Source of the DNA: Onthophagus taurus
Taxonomy: Eukaryota; Arthropoda; Insecta; Coleoptera; Scarabaeidae
Assembly (NCBI RefSeq): GCF_036711975.1
Contig: NC_091968.1
Location: 18,042,001-18,106,000 of the forward strand
DNA length: 64,000 nucleotides
Reading direction: 5' to 3'
Shown: piece after piece, positions 45,685-57,399 of the stretch
Layout of the letters: the number at the start of each line of letters is the position of its first letter
Numbering within the stretch: the stretch's first letter is position 1
Position numbers and translations under genes: made by a program
Notes under the pieces: generated by a model
Database searches by the model: none
Told to the model about the DNA's origin: nothing
What the model saw: the letters and a program-made list of their open reading frames with translations, nothing else

Positions 45685-48412
45685 CTTATGGCGTATATGA
45701 TAATGACATTAGTGTTAAGTTTGTTAATCCGGACGACGATGACGTGTCAAAGACAATTAAAATTTTACACTATAATATACAGGGTCTTAATGGCAAAAGC
45801 TTGCAGCTTGAAATTTTTGCCAAAGATAATAATTTTGATATTCTGTGTTTAAATGAACATTGGTTGTCAGATGATGAGATAAATTCTTTGAAAATAGATG
45901 GGTTTGCTAATACATCAAATTTTTGTCGCCATGTTCATAAGAATGGGGATGTGGCCATTTACAGTAATTATACAACTATGTCCCCTAAACAATTTTCGTT
46001 TGATTTAAAGTATTTTTCCAAGGAAATTGACTTTGAAGCTGCAGGCTTGCTTGTTAACGGTGTTCAGCTCGTGACAGTCTATCGCTCTCCTAACGGAGAT
46101 TTTCATCTTTATTTATCAAAATTATCAGAACTTTTAGGGAGGTTATCATTTGATAGAGGTGTTGTGGTGTCTGGAGACTTTAATGTTCATTTTGAATCAA
46201 ACTCTAAAGAGTCTTGGCTATTGCGGGATCTTTTTTCATCATTCGGATTGAGCATAGCTACGAAAGAAGCTACTAGATTAAACGCTTGCCTTGATAATGT
46301 ATTTACTAACCTTGATACCTATCTTTGGAATGTAAAGGTGGTGAACCCATGTTTGTCGGATCACTCGGCGATCTCTTTCGAGTGTAACATTGCTAATTGC
46401 TACCCTAAATCTAAATCTAAAATTAGTTATCGACCAATTATTACTCGCTACGGACTTCTAAAATGTTATAATTTTGTTGAGAAAATTGATTTTTCTTTTA
46501 TTAATCAATCGAATATTGACGTAAATACTAAATTCAAAGTATTTGTTGAATTATTATCTGATGCTCTAAATTCTTGCTTTCAATTAAAAACTAAAATTGT
46601 CGATAGTAAAGACATCGACACTAATCATGTATCCTGGTTTAATAACGAAGTTAAACTAGCTAGAGATCTGCTCAATTTGGTTTCTGATCTTAACAAATCC
46701 TTTCCAGAGTTTATTCCTTGGGACTGTGTAAAGACTTGTAGAAATCACTATCGTAGAATTATAATGTGTTATAATGTCATGCGGATGACTTTAACAGTTA
46801 CTTCTGCAATATTGCGGAAGAACTACTTTCTGATATTCCACTACATCAAAGTAAAAATTCGGATAATGTTAATTTTTTTTCGGGACAGTTCAATGTTCAT
46901 GAAATATCGTTTAACGACATGAGAAATGTCATTTCTACGCTTAAGAATACTTCCAGTAAAGATATTTATGGTTTGAATCCGAACATCATAAAAGTTATTC
47001 AAAACTTAATTATTATTCCCTTAGCTAAGCTGATTAATCAATGTATTGCTGTTCATATTTTCCCTGATTGCTTAAAAATAATTAAAGTGGTACCTGTTTT
47101 CAAAAGGGGGTCAATTAATGAGGTCTCAAATTACAGACCAATCTCAACTACACCTGTTTTGGATAAAATTTTCGAAATAGTTTTATATAACCAGTTAATT
47201 GCGTATCTTGAATCCAATAACCTCCTAAACGAGTCACAGTTTGGTTTTAGGAAAAATAAATCAACTACGTCATCAATTTGCAAATTAGTTTCATATGTTA
47301 ACGAATGTTTTGAAAACAAACATTATGCACAGGCATCCTTTTACGATCTTACGAAAGCATTTGATTGCGTATCTCATAACCAATTGTTAATTAAATTACA
47401 AAATTTTGGCTTTGATGCTGGTTCTGTTAAGCTAGTTAAAGCTTATTTATCAAATCGATTGCAACAAGTAATTTATAAAAATAGACTATCTTCAAAATTA
47501 TCTATTAAGTATGGAGTACCTCAAGGGTCTGTGCTGGGCCCCATACTTTTTTTATTATTTATTGATGACTTAGCTGATAACGTTCCTGAGTCAAGTAACA
47601 TTATATTATTTGCTGATGACACAACCACTGTGAATATAAGTGATAATTTGCCGGATCTTTTTAGTGAGGTGGTTGGATCTCGGGGTTGCATTTTTGACTG
47701 GTTTTCAGCTAGTCAGCTTAGCGTAAATGAATCTAAGACTCAGCGGTTACTCTTCTCTTTGCGCGCACTAGGTGATAATGTTGATAACCCTACTGTCAAA
47801 TATCTAGGAGTTCATTTAGATCGTAAACTTACATGGGAAGAGCATGCAATACGAACAACTAGTATATTAAACAAAATTATTTACTGTATTAGAAATTCAA
47901 TCAATATCGTTCCAGTAAATACAGTAATGATAGCATACTATGGTTATTTTCATGCTCACTTATCATATGCCATTCTCGCTTGGGGTTATTCTGCACATGC
48001 TGCTCGGGTGTTTAGCGCTCAGAGACGATGTATCCGAGTGATTTCGAATTTAAAATTCTCTGAGTGTTGTAGAGCTAAATTTGTAGAGTTAAAAATCTTA
48101 ACTCTACCTTGTATTTATATATTTAATTGTCTCCTTTACATTAAAAAAAATCTTCAGAATTTCAAAAGACATGATGAGGTCCATCATTATGGAACCAGAC
48201 ACCATGATAACCTCATGATTGATTATACTCGCACTGAAAGAGCTAGGGATGGCACTAATTATTATGGAATAAAATTTTTTAATTTGTTGCCTAATCCCAT
48301 TAAATTACTTGATATTAATAATTTTAAATCAAAGATCAGAAATTACTTGTTAGCGAGAGCATTCTACAGTGTGGATGAGTACTGTCTGAGCACTTTTGAT
48401 GACCTAGTATAG
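45651..48412 (+). pseudogene. LINE ORF2: endonuclease and reverse transcriptase, one lesion
   Basis: Endonuclease: LHYNIQGLNGKSLQ, CLNEHWLSDDEI, VVVSGDFNVHFES and CLSDHSAISFE, to about 46760. Near 46770-46790 the frame changes and roughly 70 expected linker codons are missing. RT then reads from ADDFNSYFCNIAEELL through KVVPVFKRGS, NYRPISTTPVLDKIFE, motif A ASFYDLTKAFDCVSH, YGVPQGSVLGPILF, catalytic FADD in ILFADDTTTV, VKYLGVHLDRKLTWEEH and a complete C-terminus (HYGTRHHDNLMI, YYGIKFFNLLP). The RT part is open for 497 codons from its first Met. Confidence 0.85.
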
Positions 48413-48538
48413 GCCTTATCTCGCATGTCTTACTCGTCCGGATTTGTGCCGTCGTTTATTGTAGATGTAGTTTTAAGATGTTCATAATGTTGTTAATTGA
48501 CTAGCGGTAATGTTACAACTATATAACAAATATAAACT

Positions 48539-49440
48539 TCATTTTGTATCTGATTTACACTTAGAACAAAGAATTATGTGATGATTGTTGCAAAGGAACT
48601 GTTTGCAGTTATGACATCGCTTCGTATACTTCCTGTCTAGATTTCTAGGACATTTGTAGCATCTCCCACGTTTTGATGTTCGAATGTCTTCTGTAGGGCC
48701 TTGTGATGTCGAAGCTTCATCTGTGCTGGTTCCAATACCTACTAATTCTTTTCCTAGCTGTTTGAGAAATTCTCGTCGTTTGTACCCTTTTTTGGCTTTC
48801 CAATCGTCGTTTTGATGAATCCATATAATGTATGCGTTCAGTGCACTAACATCAATCATGTTATAAATAATTGTTACAGGTCATCTTCTTGTTTGTCTCT
48901 TTACCGTGTAAGTTCGCAGTAGTTTATCCATAGTGTCCACGCCTGATTTTGTTTTATTGTAATCTAAAATTATCTGCGGTTTTTTCTTTTCATCATTAGA
49001 AATTTTACCAATGTCATGCATAGTCGAGAGCAAGGTAACGACTTTTCCCTTTTTTGGACATAGCTTTCTTCTGATAACCAAAAATTGTAGAATATAGTTC
49101 TCGATGGCGCGGTGTTACCAATTCCTGTGGTAGTTCTGGTTTATTTTTTCGTATAGTACCAAGTAGTGTTATTTTTTTTTTCCATTTCCCGTGCAAGATC
49201 AAGGCTGGTAAAAAAATTGTCTATAGTGACATTTCTTCCCGACCCTTCCAAGCCCCTTACCATATCTAAAACAACTCGTTTGCCTTGATAACAACGTGAA
49301 TGACCAGATACAGGATAAATTGTGGCAACGAGGACTATTCAAAATTTAGAACTAGGGGAAGTACCGAATGGACAGGAATATGTAGGAAGTGATTCCCCGG
49401 TAAACAAAATAAAATGTAACAGCACGCGTAGAAAACGGGG
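48539..49440 (-). pseudogene. piggyBac transposase C-terminal part, degenerate
   Basis: Minus-strand pieces in order: RCYQGKRVVLDMVRGLEG and VTIDNFFTSLDLA (catalytic core), KKKITLLGTIRKNKPELPQE, FGYQKKAM, KKGKVVTLLSTMH, NKTKSGVDTMDKLLRTY, IDVSALNAYIIW and a C-terminal Cys-rich finger (CYKC, CHNC, CSKC). Frame changes occur at about 49190, 49080 and 48870. The N-terminal domain and the first catalytic Asp are missing. It cannot be active. Confidence 0.85.
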
Positions 49441-49689
49441 AGGCACAGCACGTATGAATAGCTGGGGTGACTTATGACCCCAATGGTATTACGTGTGATT
49501 TTTTTATAAAAACTATAAAAGTTACAAAATTGTACTTCAATTTGTATAAATAAATAAATTAGAAAATTACATTTACATCACCCGTGGGGTCCCCAGTGAC
49601 CCCATGGTATTATGAAGGTTAAAAATGATATGAAGGTGATTATTAAGACGGAGAAGAGAGACAGGAATGTGACAGTTACATTCAACTCG

Positions 49690-50070
49690 GGCTCAACCCT
49701 ATCTCAACTCAGTTTAGAAGATCCACAATTTCCTCTCCTAATGCAGCTATTAAAGTTGTATCGTCTGCATATCTCAGGTTTGTAATCTTCTTGCCCCCAA
49801 TTGAGATCCCTCCATTCTATCCAATGCCTTTTTCATTGTGTATTCTCCATAGATGTTAAAGAGATTAAAAGATGATACTATAGTTGCAACATTTTGTAAT
49901 TGCACCCTTCTTATGTATAGGAATGAAGGTAGAGGTAGACCAATCCTTGGGTCATTGACCTTGTTTCCAAGCTATATTATAAAGCTAAGGTAAGATTTTA
50001 ATGCCATTTTGATTCATATTCTGCAAAACTTCTTCTATTTATTATATCGTCGCATTTAAACGCCTTACCT
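49690..50070 (-). pseudogene. RTE-type LINE RT fragment
   Basis: On the minus strand, PKDWSTSTFIPIHKKGA and KCCNY (segment before motif A) are followed after a deletion by ISIGGKKITNLRYADDTTLIA, the catalytic YADD. This wording is characteristic of RTE/BovB-type RT. Motif A and most of the palm are deleted. Confidence 0.65.
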
Positions 50071-50379
50071 TTGCTTGCAAAATGTCTGGTTCAATCTTGT
50101 TTATGTTAGGAGTTCTTTCGTCGTTTCCCAAGATCTATTGATCCTTGAAGAGTTGTGTGCAATATTTCTGTCAAACCTCCAAAACTGCTTCAATATCCCG
50201 TACTATAGTGCCTTATTCCGATTTTATTGCGCAACTGCGTAGTTTGAAAGCTGTTGACTTTCTGAAAGATGTCTTTGGTTTCGTTTCGGTACATGTGCGT
50301 TTCTATCTCTTTAAGATAGTTTGATTTCTACAATTTTGACCATGAAATACAAATGGCTGGAAGTGCATAATTCAAAAAA
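50071..50379. other. Unassigned spacer
   Basis: No motif or repeat copy seen between the RTE and pogo fragments. Confidence 0.35.
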
Positions 50380-50930
50380 TGTATTGAATGAAATCCAGAG
50401 GCTTCTATCAGACAAGCTGAATGTTTATCTGTGGGCAGAGCTAAAGAGCTTAGTAGAAAAGATGTAAATAACTTTATTGTAATTTTGATCAAAGTCATGA
50501 TCGATAATGACTTTTTGGATAAACCTATATACTATGGGCGAATCCGGTGTTCAGCTGAACAATAAACCCAGAAAAGTTATAACAAAAAAAGATCGTCAAT
50601 TCCATAACATCTGCGGTGAAATGTGAGACAATGACAACCTGGTGCAAGCTGCTTCTTATAAGCATTTGGATCATTGAAAAGCTATTTCAACCATGATCAA
50701 TCAGGTCATGCGTACGCATGTAAATAAAAAAATCAGTCGTTAAAATGCTTCGATTCGCGCTGCTACACCTACAAATGCTTTTATAGTTAGTGGATTCAGA
50801 AGTAGCGGAATTTATCTATTCAATTCAAATCAAAATTTCCCACATACTGTATTCATGTTATCAGATATTGCAATGGGCAGACAATTGCCCCAGAAGTGAG
50901 CCTGTTGAAGTCGAATAAAGAACACAAACA
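50380..50930 (+). pseudogene. pogo/Tigger-like transposase fragment
   Basis: Plus-strand words in order: SIRQAECLSVGRAKELSRKD, VNNFIVILIKV, GESGVQLNNKPRKVITKKD (region of the first catalytic Asp, here eroded to GESG from DESG), then after a deletion TPTNAFIVSGFRSSGIYLFN, the C-terminal part after the catalytic domain. Stops and frame changes are present. Confidence 0.6.
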
Positions 50931-51369
50931 CTATTACCTCAGGCATCTTCTTCTATGAATTATCAATCGGACTTTGTTAATGGAAGATATTATTGTTCAT
51001 ATTTTTTTTTGGAAATGTAGAGCTTCGGGGGCGAATGACTTGGGTTTATCAATACTTTGCTATATATAAACAACCAGCACGATATCAACATAATGGTATT
51101 TAAAATCATTAGTGATGATATAGGGTTCATTAAACTGTTCCTTTTTGTAAATCTGCGGTGGCCACTTAATGGCCACGTGCAGTCGCGAGCCAAATTCACA
51201 CCAACTTGAATCCTGAAAGGCTTCTGGAGATGTTCTCATCATAGGGGCAGTATTCAAAAAGTCCCCTCAAAAGTTAGCACCGTGATGCTAACATAACTAT
51301 GCAACGTTGCAATTAGACTTAGACGTGTGCTATATTGCTGGATATTAGCAAAAGTCGTCATGCTGCTAA
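50931..51369. other. Unassigned sequence
   Basis: A minus-strand frame (51060-51257) reads SRLHVAIKWPPQIYKKEQ but matches no family I can name. Otherwise AT-rich sequence. Confidence 0.3.
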
Positions 51370-51600
51370 AACTGATTAAGCCATCTAATGATATAAAGTC
51401 TTACAAGCCAATATCATTGCTTCCTATCATGTAGAAAATATTCCAAAATCTTCTGATAAAGAGATTAAAACCACTTAGAGTTAAATGACAACTCGTTCCT
51501 GACCGCCATTATGGATTTCGCAGCTAACATTTTACCATTGATTAGGTTCACAGGATTGTAGATCAAACCGAGAAAATCCTAGAAAACAAACAACGCTGCT
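51370..51600 (+). pseudogene. Jockey-type LINE RT scrap
   Basis: The plus strand reads KPSNDIKSYKPISLLPIM, FQNLLIKRLKP, LVPDRHYGFRS and IDQVHRIVDQTEKILENKQ, the segment before RT motif A of a Jockey element (usually SYRPISLLPxxSKxFE, HQFGFR, STxxQ). Stops are present. Confidence 0.6.
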
Positions 51601-51655
51601 CAACAAAAAGCTAGCAATGTTACTAGCGAGTTTTAAGATAGATTCAATAATGAAC

Positions 51656-51905
51656 CATGGGTCTGATTGTTGCTACGTAGGCCCAATGAGCCATTCGTGG
51701 TTTGAGACCCCAGTTTCTTCCGGCAGATCTGATTAGCCATAATGGCCTTTTTCCTCACCTTGTCTAAGTGTGAGTTCCAGTTTAGTTTACTGTCTAGTAT
51801 TATCCCTAGGTATTTAACTTTTATTTTGAAGTTAATAGTTCTGCTTTCAATGGAGGGTGCTTTTAATTGTAGCTTCTTTCTCCGAGTGAAAGGGACTGTT
51901 TATTA
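51656..51905 (-). pseudogene. I-clade LINE RT scrap, third copy
   Basis: About 250 bp closely match the minus complement of 1425-1685 (RT thumb region with YLGVILDSKLNWNSHL and the following basic stretch). Truncated on both sides. Confidence 0.8.
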
Positions 51906-52844
51906 AACCTGGTGATAGATAAATATGAAATAATTCTGGATTATAATTTATTGATGCATTAAGAATACTTTTTATTCATGACGTTTTTCTTCGTCAGTTT
52001 TAGTACTTATGGAATAGATAATTTTATTAAGAAAAATCATCAAATTCTGACACTTTGTAATTTATGCTATTATTACATATTATATATGATATTACATTCT
52101 TCAGTAACATATCATTTTAAAAGCTTCAATCTTCCTCCGGCATGCAGCATTTATGGTCCAGGATTCTGAGCAATATGTTCACATATATACCTTCTTTTCT
52201 GTATGTTTATTTCTTGTCATCACTACCTGTATTCTAAACATGCAATTTATCTTCACTATTTTGGGTCATCTGCGTAATGTAACGTGTATAGATTTGTGTT
52301 TCCCAGCTCTAATCCCATATTCTCACACTTCCTTTTCAGTTTTTAAGCGACTCATCTAGGTAGACTAGGTGAACTTGCCAGCTAATGCCAGTCCCAAGCT
52401 AGAATGAAAAAAAGAGGATGGGCCGAAAAGTAACACCTCGAACAAAAAATCCTATGTTCATCTGGCTCGGACGTTAGCACCCATGGTACCCTGATGTTGC
52501 GGGGAAGCGGAAGAACTAAAACAGGGAAAACTGGTCTCTTGAGCTGTGGTAATCAGTGGTAAGCAACCAGTCTAGAGGATGAACATCTCAAATTAAAGTT
52601 CCCGCTCCTCCTGGTTATACGTGCGTGGATATGATGTTTTCTTTGTGTATAACAAACAATTCCCAACCATAACATTTTCTCCCATCATTCTCACTTTTCG
52701 AGATATGATAAAAATGTTTATCCACATAGGTTAATACTGATTTTCTGGATTTTATGGTTTATAACTACAAATTTCGAATACACCTAATTCTCTTTTGACG
52801 TGACGTATATGATGTAGTAAAAGTAATATCAATATAACAAAATT
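51906..52844. other. Unassigned sequence
   Basis: No gene motif. A 27-bp word at 52698-52724 recurs in direct orientation at 55819-55845, on the far side of the Tigger/hAT composite. A GC-richer patch at 52400-52620 was not recognised. Confidence 0.35.
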
Positions 52845-55575
52845 TTATGCATTGTCACTTTCTGACAGTAAACGCATACGTTTGCGTAAGACTGCAACAT
52901 CACTGCCAACACTAGAATTATATTGTTCATCATCTTGTGAAATTATTTCTAGTCTCCTTGACAATTCAGTAGTTTTTAGAAGGAAATCAGTCATTAAAGA
53001 TTGTATTTGATTGCGTAATAAACCGTTATAAAGTTCCTTGTAAGATGTCATTAATGATTTCAGTTCACGTTGAAATTTTGCCGAATTAATCCTGATGATC
53101 ATGTTGTTCAAAATGATTACCTAATTTCCTGGCAAGATCAATAACTTCTTTAATTAGAGTTGCATTTAAAATGGGAGGATCTTCTTCGTCATTATCGCTA
53201 TGTTCTCTGTCATGATGAGTGAGTCTCAAGGGTGAGGTCTATAATTTCAGTTTCGGTCAAGCTTTTATCAACTAATAATTCCTCTATATGGGTAAATGAT
53301 TGATCATCGAATCCATCTCCACCAGTTATATTTCCCAGCGTTGTGATGTCAGTAAAAGCAGCGTTATTATGGATAATAGGATCAGGATTTTTGCTTTTGA
53401 CACATTCTGGCCAAATATTTTTCCAACATGAGTTCAAGATTGATGGCTTTAAGTCAGCTAATGCTTACACAACTTGATTAATGTAGTTCATGATAGAAAC
53501 ATTTTTTCATTCACGCATCAATGACTGTTAAATCGTCATTATGGTCTAGTTTGTCTAGCACAGTGGTTCCCAAACTTATTATGGCTACGCACCCCTTCTT
53601 GAGCCAAAACGTGATCGTGGACCCCCTAGTCAGTGCCGCGCTACTAAAACTATTTTTACCGGAATGCAGTGGTCGTAAAAAGTGAGCTGGCTAGAAAATT
53701 GATGACCTGTCACTGGCTTGTGACGTAAAATAAATACATATAAAAACATTTTGATATTTAAAAAAACATATTCCTGTTTTAAAGATAACATTTTTTAATG
53801 TGATGGGTGAGCCTGCTGAGTTGTGATCAAATTGTTTATGTTTGGCTCTATATTTGTAAGCAATAACCACAAGTCACTACGAGCACTAACATCAAGTCGG
53901 TTTCTTTTTTTCGTAATCAGGTTCATAACCGCACTAAATCTACGTTCCATTAACTACGAAGACGAAAAAGCTATTAAAAACTTTTCCGCAGTGTCCTATA
54001 CTTCGGGATATAAAGTTGGTATCTGTTTTTGTAACCAACATTTTTCATATCCGTCAACAAACATTGGTTTTAATTCTTCGTTTGTACTTAGCTCGATAAG
54101 TTGCTAATGAATAAACACAGAGCTAGTTGATTTGTATGTAAAAGGGTCCAACACCCAATCGGTAATAACCAAATGAAGAATGTCTTCAAATCTTTTTTTG
54201 AAATCTAAGTGAAGTGCCCCCAAGTGCTGACAATATACAAGCAAATCAACATCACGATTTTGTAACTAAAAAGGTTTTGGAAATTAAGAGAATTCTCCTC
54301 TTCCCAACCTTTCTTCATAAAAAAAAGTTTTTTTACGAATGCAGATATTACACTTTTTGTTTTTATTTAATTCAACCGATTGCCTTGCAGCTTCAAATTG
54401 ATTTCGGTAAATTTGGCAAACATATCATTTCTTGAATGAAATAAATTAAGTCGCAGATCATTGTCTTCAGTTTCAAAGAATTCTAATCAAAAAGTGAGTA
54501 AAATCTATTCAAACATGCACTTCTAGACAACCAACGTACTTCTGTGTTCAGTAGCAAACGGTTGTAACCTTCATCATTCTCCAGGCAAAGTTGAGCAAAT
54601 AATCTCTCATTTAAGGCATTCTTTTTGATTTTATTAACTGCTCTAATCATATAATTCAGTGAACGATGTAAGATTTTTGCTACTAAATGTTGTCGATGAA
54701 TGACACAATGTACTGTTAATACATTCGGTACTGCTTGTTTTAAATATGCCAGAAAACCTCGATGGCGTCCTACCATTGCCGGAGGACCATCAGTAGCAAA
54801 GCAGATGATATTACACAAAGGAATAGCTTTTGCTTCAAAAAAATATTTAATTCCTTAAATATAATTTCATCTTTTGTATCAGTTTCCAAACATTTCACAA
54901 ATCATAATTCTGGAAATATTTTTTTGTCCTTTACAAATCTTACATACGCTATACTATCTTACAAATTTAGTTCTTAATACACTTCACAGACTTACATATA
55001 CTACAACAACTGACTACTGTTCTTACTTTTTGCGGACCCCCCAACGCTAGCTACGAACCCCCGAATTAATTTTATTTTGCTACTGACCCTCTGAGAACTT
55101 ACAGGGACACGATTTACTAGCAGTGATTTTAACATACATTTTCCTGAAGCATTAGAACAATGCAATAATATTACACGATCCTTTGCTACTTTAAAACCAC
55201 CGGCAGTTTTCTGCGTTTTTGCATTATAAGTTCTGCTCAACATTTTTTTCCAAAAAAGGCCACCATTACAAACATTCCAAACTTGATCTCTGGTGTATCC
55301 TCCATCTTCAATAAGTTTTTTAAGTTTTTCAGGAAATTGTTTGAAACTGCAGACGCAGTTTTTCCCTTAATTCTTATATTATGGAGAGCATGTCGTTTAA
55401 GAAAACCTGTCTTCCAACCTGTACTTGCAGCAAATTCAGGTTGTTTTGACTGACAATGAGATGAAGTGCTTGGCTCAACTTCTTTAATACGTTTATAGAT
55501 TCTTAATGCAGTTTGACACATTCACATTACCAAAGCTTTTTCCATCTTCTCTTTGACATCATCTCTTATGTATGA
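52845..55575 (-). pseudogene. Tigger-like (pogo superfamily) transposase, split by a hAT
   Basis: Reading leftward: N-terminal half at 55575-55001 (CQTALRIYKRIKEVEPSTSS, TGWKTGFLKRHALHNI, FFGKK after a lost Asp region, LSRTYNAKTQKTAGGFKVAK, KDRVILLHCSNASGKCMLK), then a hAT (about 53561-55092), then the C-terminal region (NSCWKNIWPECVK at 53410-53437, an acidic FDDQSFTHIEELLVD part and a coiled coil to 52845). The order matches TIGD1-type proteins. Frame changes occur near 55245 and 53200. Confidence 0.75.
53561..55092 (-). mobile_element. hAT transposon (ZBED5-like), degenerate, inserted in Tigger
   Basis: The left end CAGTGGTTCCCAAACTT at 53561 is a typical hAT terminus; the right end is about 55092 (GCTACTG). 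The transposase (minus, 54483-54818) has CFATDGPPAMVGRHRGFLAY, LTVHCVIHRQHLVAK and NTEVRWLSRSACL, the same type as at 42245-44131 but more eroded. Terminal repeats match poorly and no 8-bp duplication is readable. Confidence 0.65.
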
Positions 55576-56040
55576 CGATGATTTAGCACCTATTTTCGTA
55601 TGACGTATTTTTTATAAGAACAAATGCGAAATAGTTGGAGCGAAATTGTTTATGGATTATGTTTTTGCGACTTATTATGAACAATTTTTGTTAATGTAAT
55701 TCTCAAGCACAGTCTCAAATTTTTTAGATAAAAACCATTTTGTTGTTAATTGTTTCTTATCGGAAAATTTTGGGATTTAAAATTCGCTGAGTTGGTAACA
55801 GTCATAGTTGATCATATATCGAGATATGATAAAAATGTTTATCCAAAAACGTCAACGAGAGAAATTGAATGGTCGGAGAGACATAAGCAAAGATCGCGCG
55901 AGATGGCAGACCACGGATACTCTGGGAAGATCTCCATAATGATGGATAGAATATCATGGTCATCAACATCTCAAAAGAATTGTGAGTTGGAAATTACAGG
56001 ATTGAGAAACTTTAAGATCAAATAAAACAAATAATTACAT
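55576..56040. other. 3' flank of the inverted protease gene
   Basis: No gene recognised. The 50 bp nearest the protease stop match the 3' flank of the plus-strand paralogue (both TAATTATT-GTTTTATTTGA-CTTAAA). The 27-bp direct repeat copy at 55819-55845 lies here. The 91-codon frame at 55750-56025 has no recognisable motif. Confidence 0.4.
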
Positions 56041-56048
56041 ACGTTTAT

Positions 56049-57157
56049 TTAATTTAACCAAACTATGGATTCAATCCAAGAAATATAGTTGGAGACTCTT
56101 GTATAAACCCCAGGAACTAATCCGCAATAATTTCCAAAGGATGTAACCCCAACAATCCTATACATTCGCGGTAACTGTTGAATTTTTATTTGAATCGGTC
56201 CACCAGAATCACCATGACATGCATCTGCCATTGATATTGGATCTCCTCCGCATAACTGTACCTTTTCATCGAAACCACTCGCCAATCTCGGTTGTGCAGG
56301 AATACTTCTTGAACAATTTTCCGCTGGCAAATTGTATAAAGCGGCCTTTTGAAGATAACTATGCATTTTATCACCATAATATTTAGCTCCCCATCCAGCT
56401 ATCGATAAATTGTTATGATCTAAATCAAATTTTGATTGCAAACAAGCAGGTTTTACGAATTTCGTATAAATCGCCGGACGATCTAATTTAATTAGAGCTA
56501 TATCGTGATAAAAAGATACAAAATCGTAATCGGGGGGAGTAAAAACTTCTTGGATCTTAAAATTTTGAGGTTCTGCGAGTTCCGTTGTTGAAGCTATATC
56601 CAAATCGCCTAATCTTACCAGGGAAACTGGTCCACTATAAATAATTAGAAAATTAGATATTTAAAAAAAAGAATTTTGTTGATTTTTTACAAATCTTTTG
56701 ATTTTAAACAATGAGCTGCTGTCAAGATGAATTGATCACTGATTAGGCTACCACCGCATTTAAATTCGATGTTTTCTGATGGACCATATCCCAAAATAGC
56801 CTATAATTATCTTAATAAATAAACTTTAAATAATGATTTTAATTTTTAATTACCATATGGGGATATTCTTCAAAAAAAGCATTTACACCATTAGCAACGA
56901 AAGGAGAACGTTTATACCGCATTACACTTTTTGGTGTTGTAGTTGTGGTGGTTGTTATCGTTGTTGTGATGTCCAATTTTAAGTATTCTTGACATTCTTT
57001 AAGAATAAAATTAAATATTAATCAATACATACTAGTAAATCATTAATAATTTACTTTCCTCGCTAATTCTATTTGCATTTCTTCCTTCGACAATTTCAGC
57101 TTTGCAAACAAACAAAATGTATGTTAAACCGAGAAACGTCTGAATGGAACGATGCAT
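56049..57157 (-). CDS. Trypsin-like serine protease, clip-less paralogue, 4 exons
   Basis: Exons (complement) 57157-57055, 56996-56854, 56800-56691, 56634-56049; 942 nt, 313 aa. It is an inverted paralogue of the gene at 35594: last two exons have identical lengths (110 and 586 nt). Its first exon runs from the signal peptide (MHRSIQTFL) straight into the sequence that in the paralogue follows the sixth clip Cys (KAEI-EGR), so intron 1 and the clip domain are deleted, apparently between short TTTGTT-like repeats, without losing the frame. The Thr-rich linker and Cys36 remain. The cut precedes VANG, after Phe. Triad His112, Asp163, Ser262; Asp256 predicts trypsin specificity. Without a clip it may be secreted but no longer recruited to the cascade; that is inference. 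Confidence 0.85.
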
Positions 57158-57399
57158 TGCGTTAAACTGATTTCAACTAAAATAATTCAAATCACCTTGG
57201 TTGTTGATGAAAAATAAACAGAACAATTAAGAGATAATGAAGATGTTTCATTATTTTTGTTGACTTAATTAATGCTGTTATTAATATGATGGGAACTAAG
57301 TAATAATTTAGGATTTCAATTACAGAATAAATCATTAAATAAAGTAATTAAAAACGTAAGTAATCAAATGTGTAATTTTGCGCAAACCGATGTGGAATT
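57158..57399 (-). promoter_or_regulatory. 5' flank of the clip-less protease, conserved with its paralogue
   Basis: On the minus strand, AACCAAGGTGATTTGAATTA and a TCAGT initiator just before the ATG match the plus-strand gene (AACCAAGGTGAGTTGGATTA, TCAGT). Further up, GATTTATTCTGTAATTGAA and AAGTCAACAA are shared too. Around 57330-57350 it reads TTAATTACTTTATTTAATGA, the empty site for the foldback element at 34841. Confidence 0.6.

Larger units (their letters stand above)
41684..48515 (+). mobile_element. CR1-like LINE with SGNH-hydrolase ORF1, inserted in piggyBac
   Basis: CAACTATAT at 41675-41683 and 48516-48524 is the probable 9-bp target duplication; joining there restores the piggyBac 3' UTR. 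The LINE has an ORF1 (start lost, coiled coil at 41740-41912, resuming after a hAT at 44900), an endonuclease ORF2 (45651 onward) and RT to 48412. It is interrupted by the hAT at 41913-44891 and has one deletion/frameshift near 46770-46790. The 5' end is inferred. Confidence 0.75.
41595..49618 (-). mobile_element. piggyBac element, internally deleted, hosting nested insertions
   Basis: TTAA target duplications lie at 41591-41594 and 49619-49622. The ends are CCCTCATAACACCA (left) and TGGTATTATGAAGG (right), matching as inverted repeats with a few differences. Subterminal inverted repeats of 21 bp with one mismatch (CACGTAATACC...GGGGTCA) lie at 41623-41643 and 49475-49495, about 28 and 123 bp from their ends, the asymmetry known for piggyBac. 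Own sequence is only about 1.2 kb (41595-41683 and 48516-49618) because most of the transposase is deleted. Confidence 0.85.

Noticed and set aside
55750..56025. 91-codon plus-strand frame 3' of the clip-less protease
   Set aside because: No recognisable motif; its right part is conserved 3' flank of the protease duplication.
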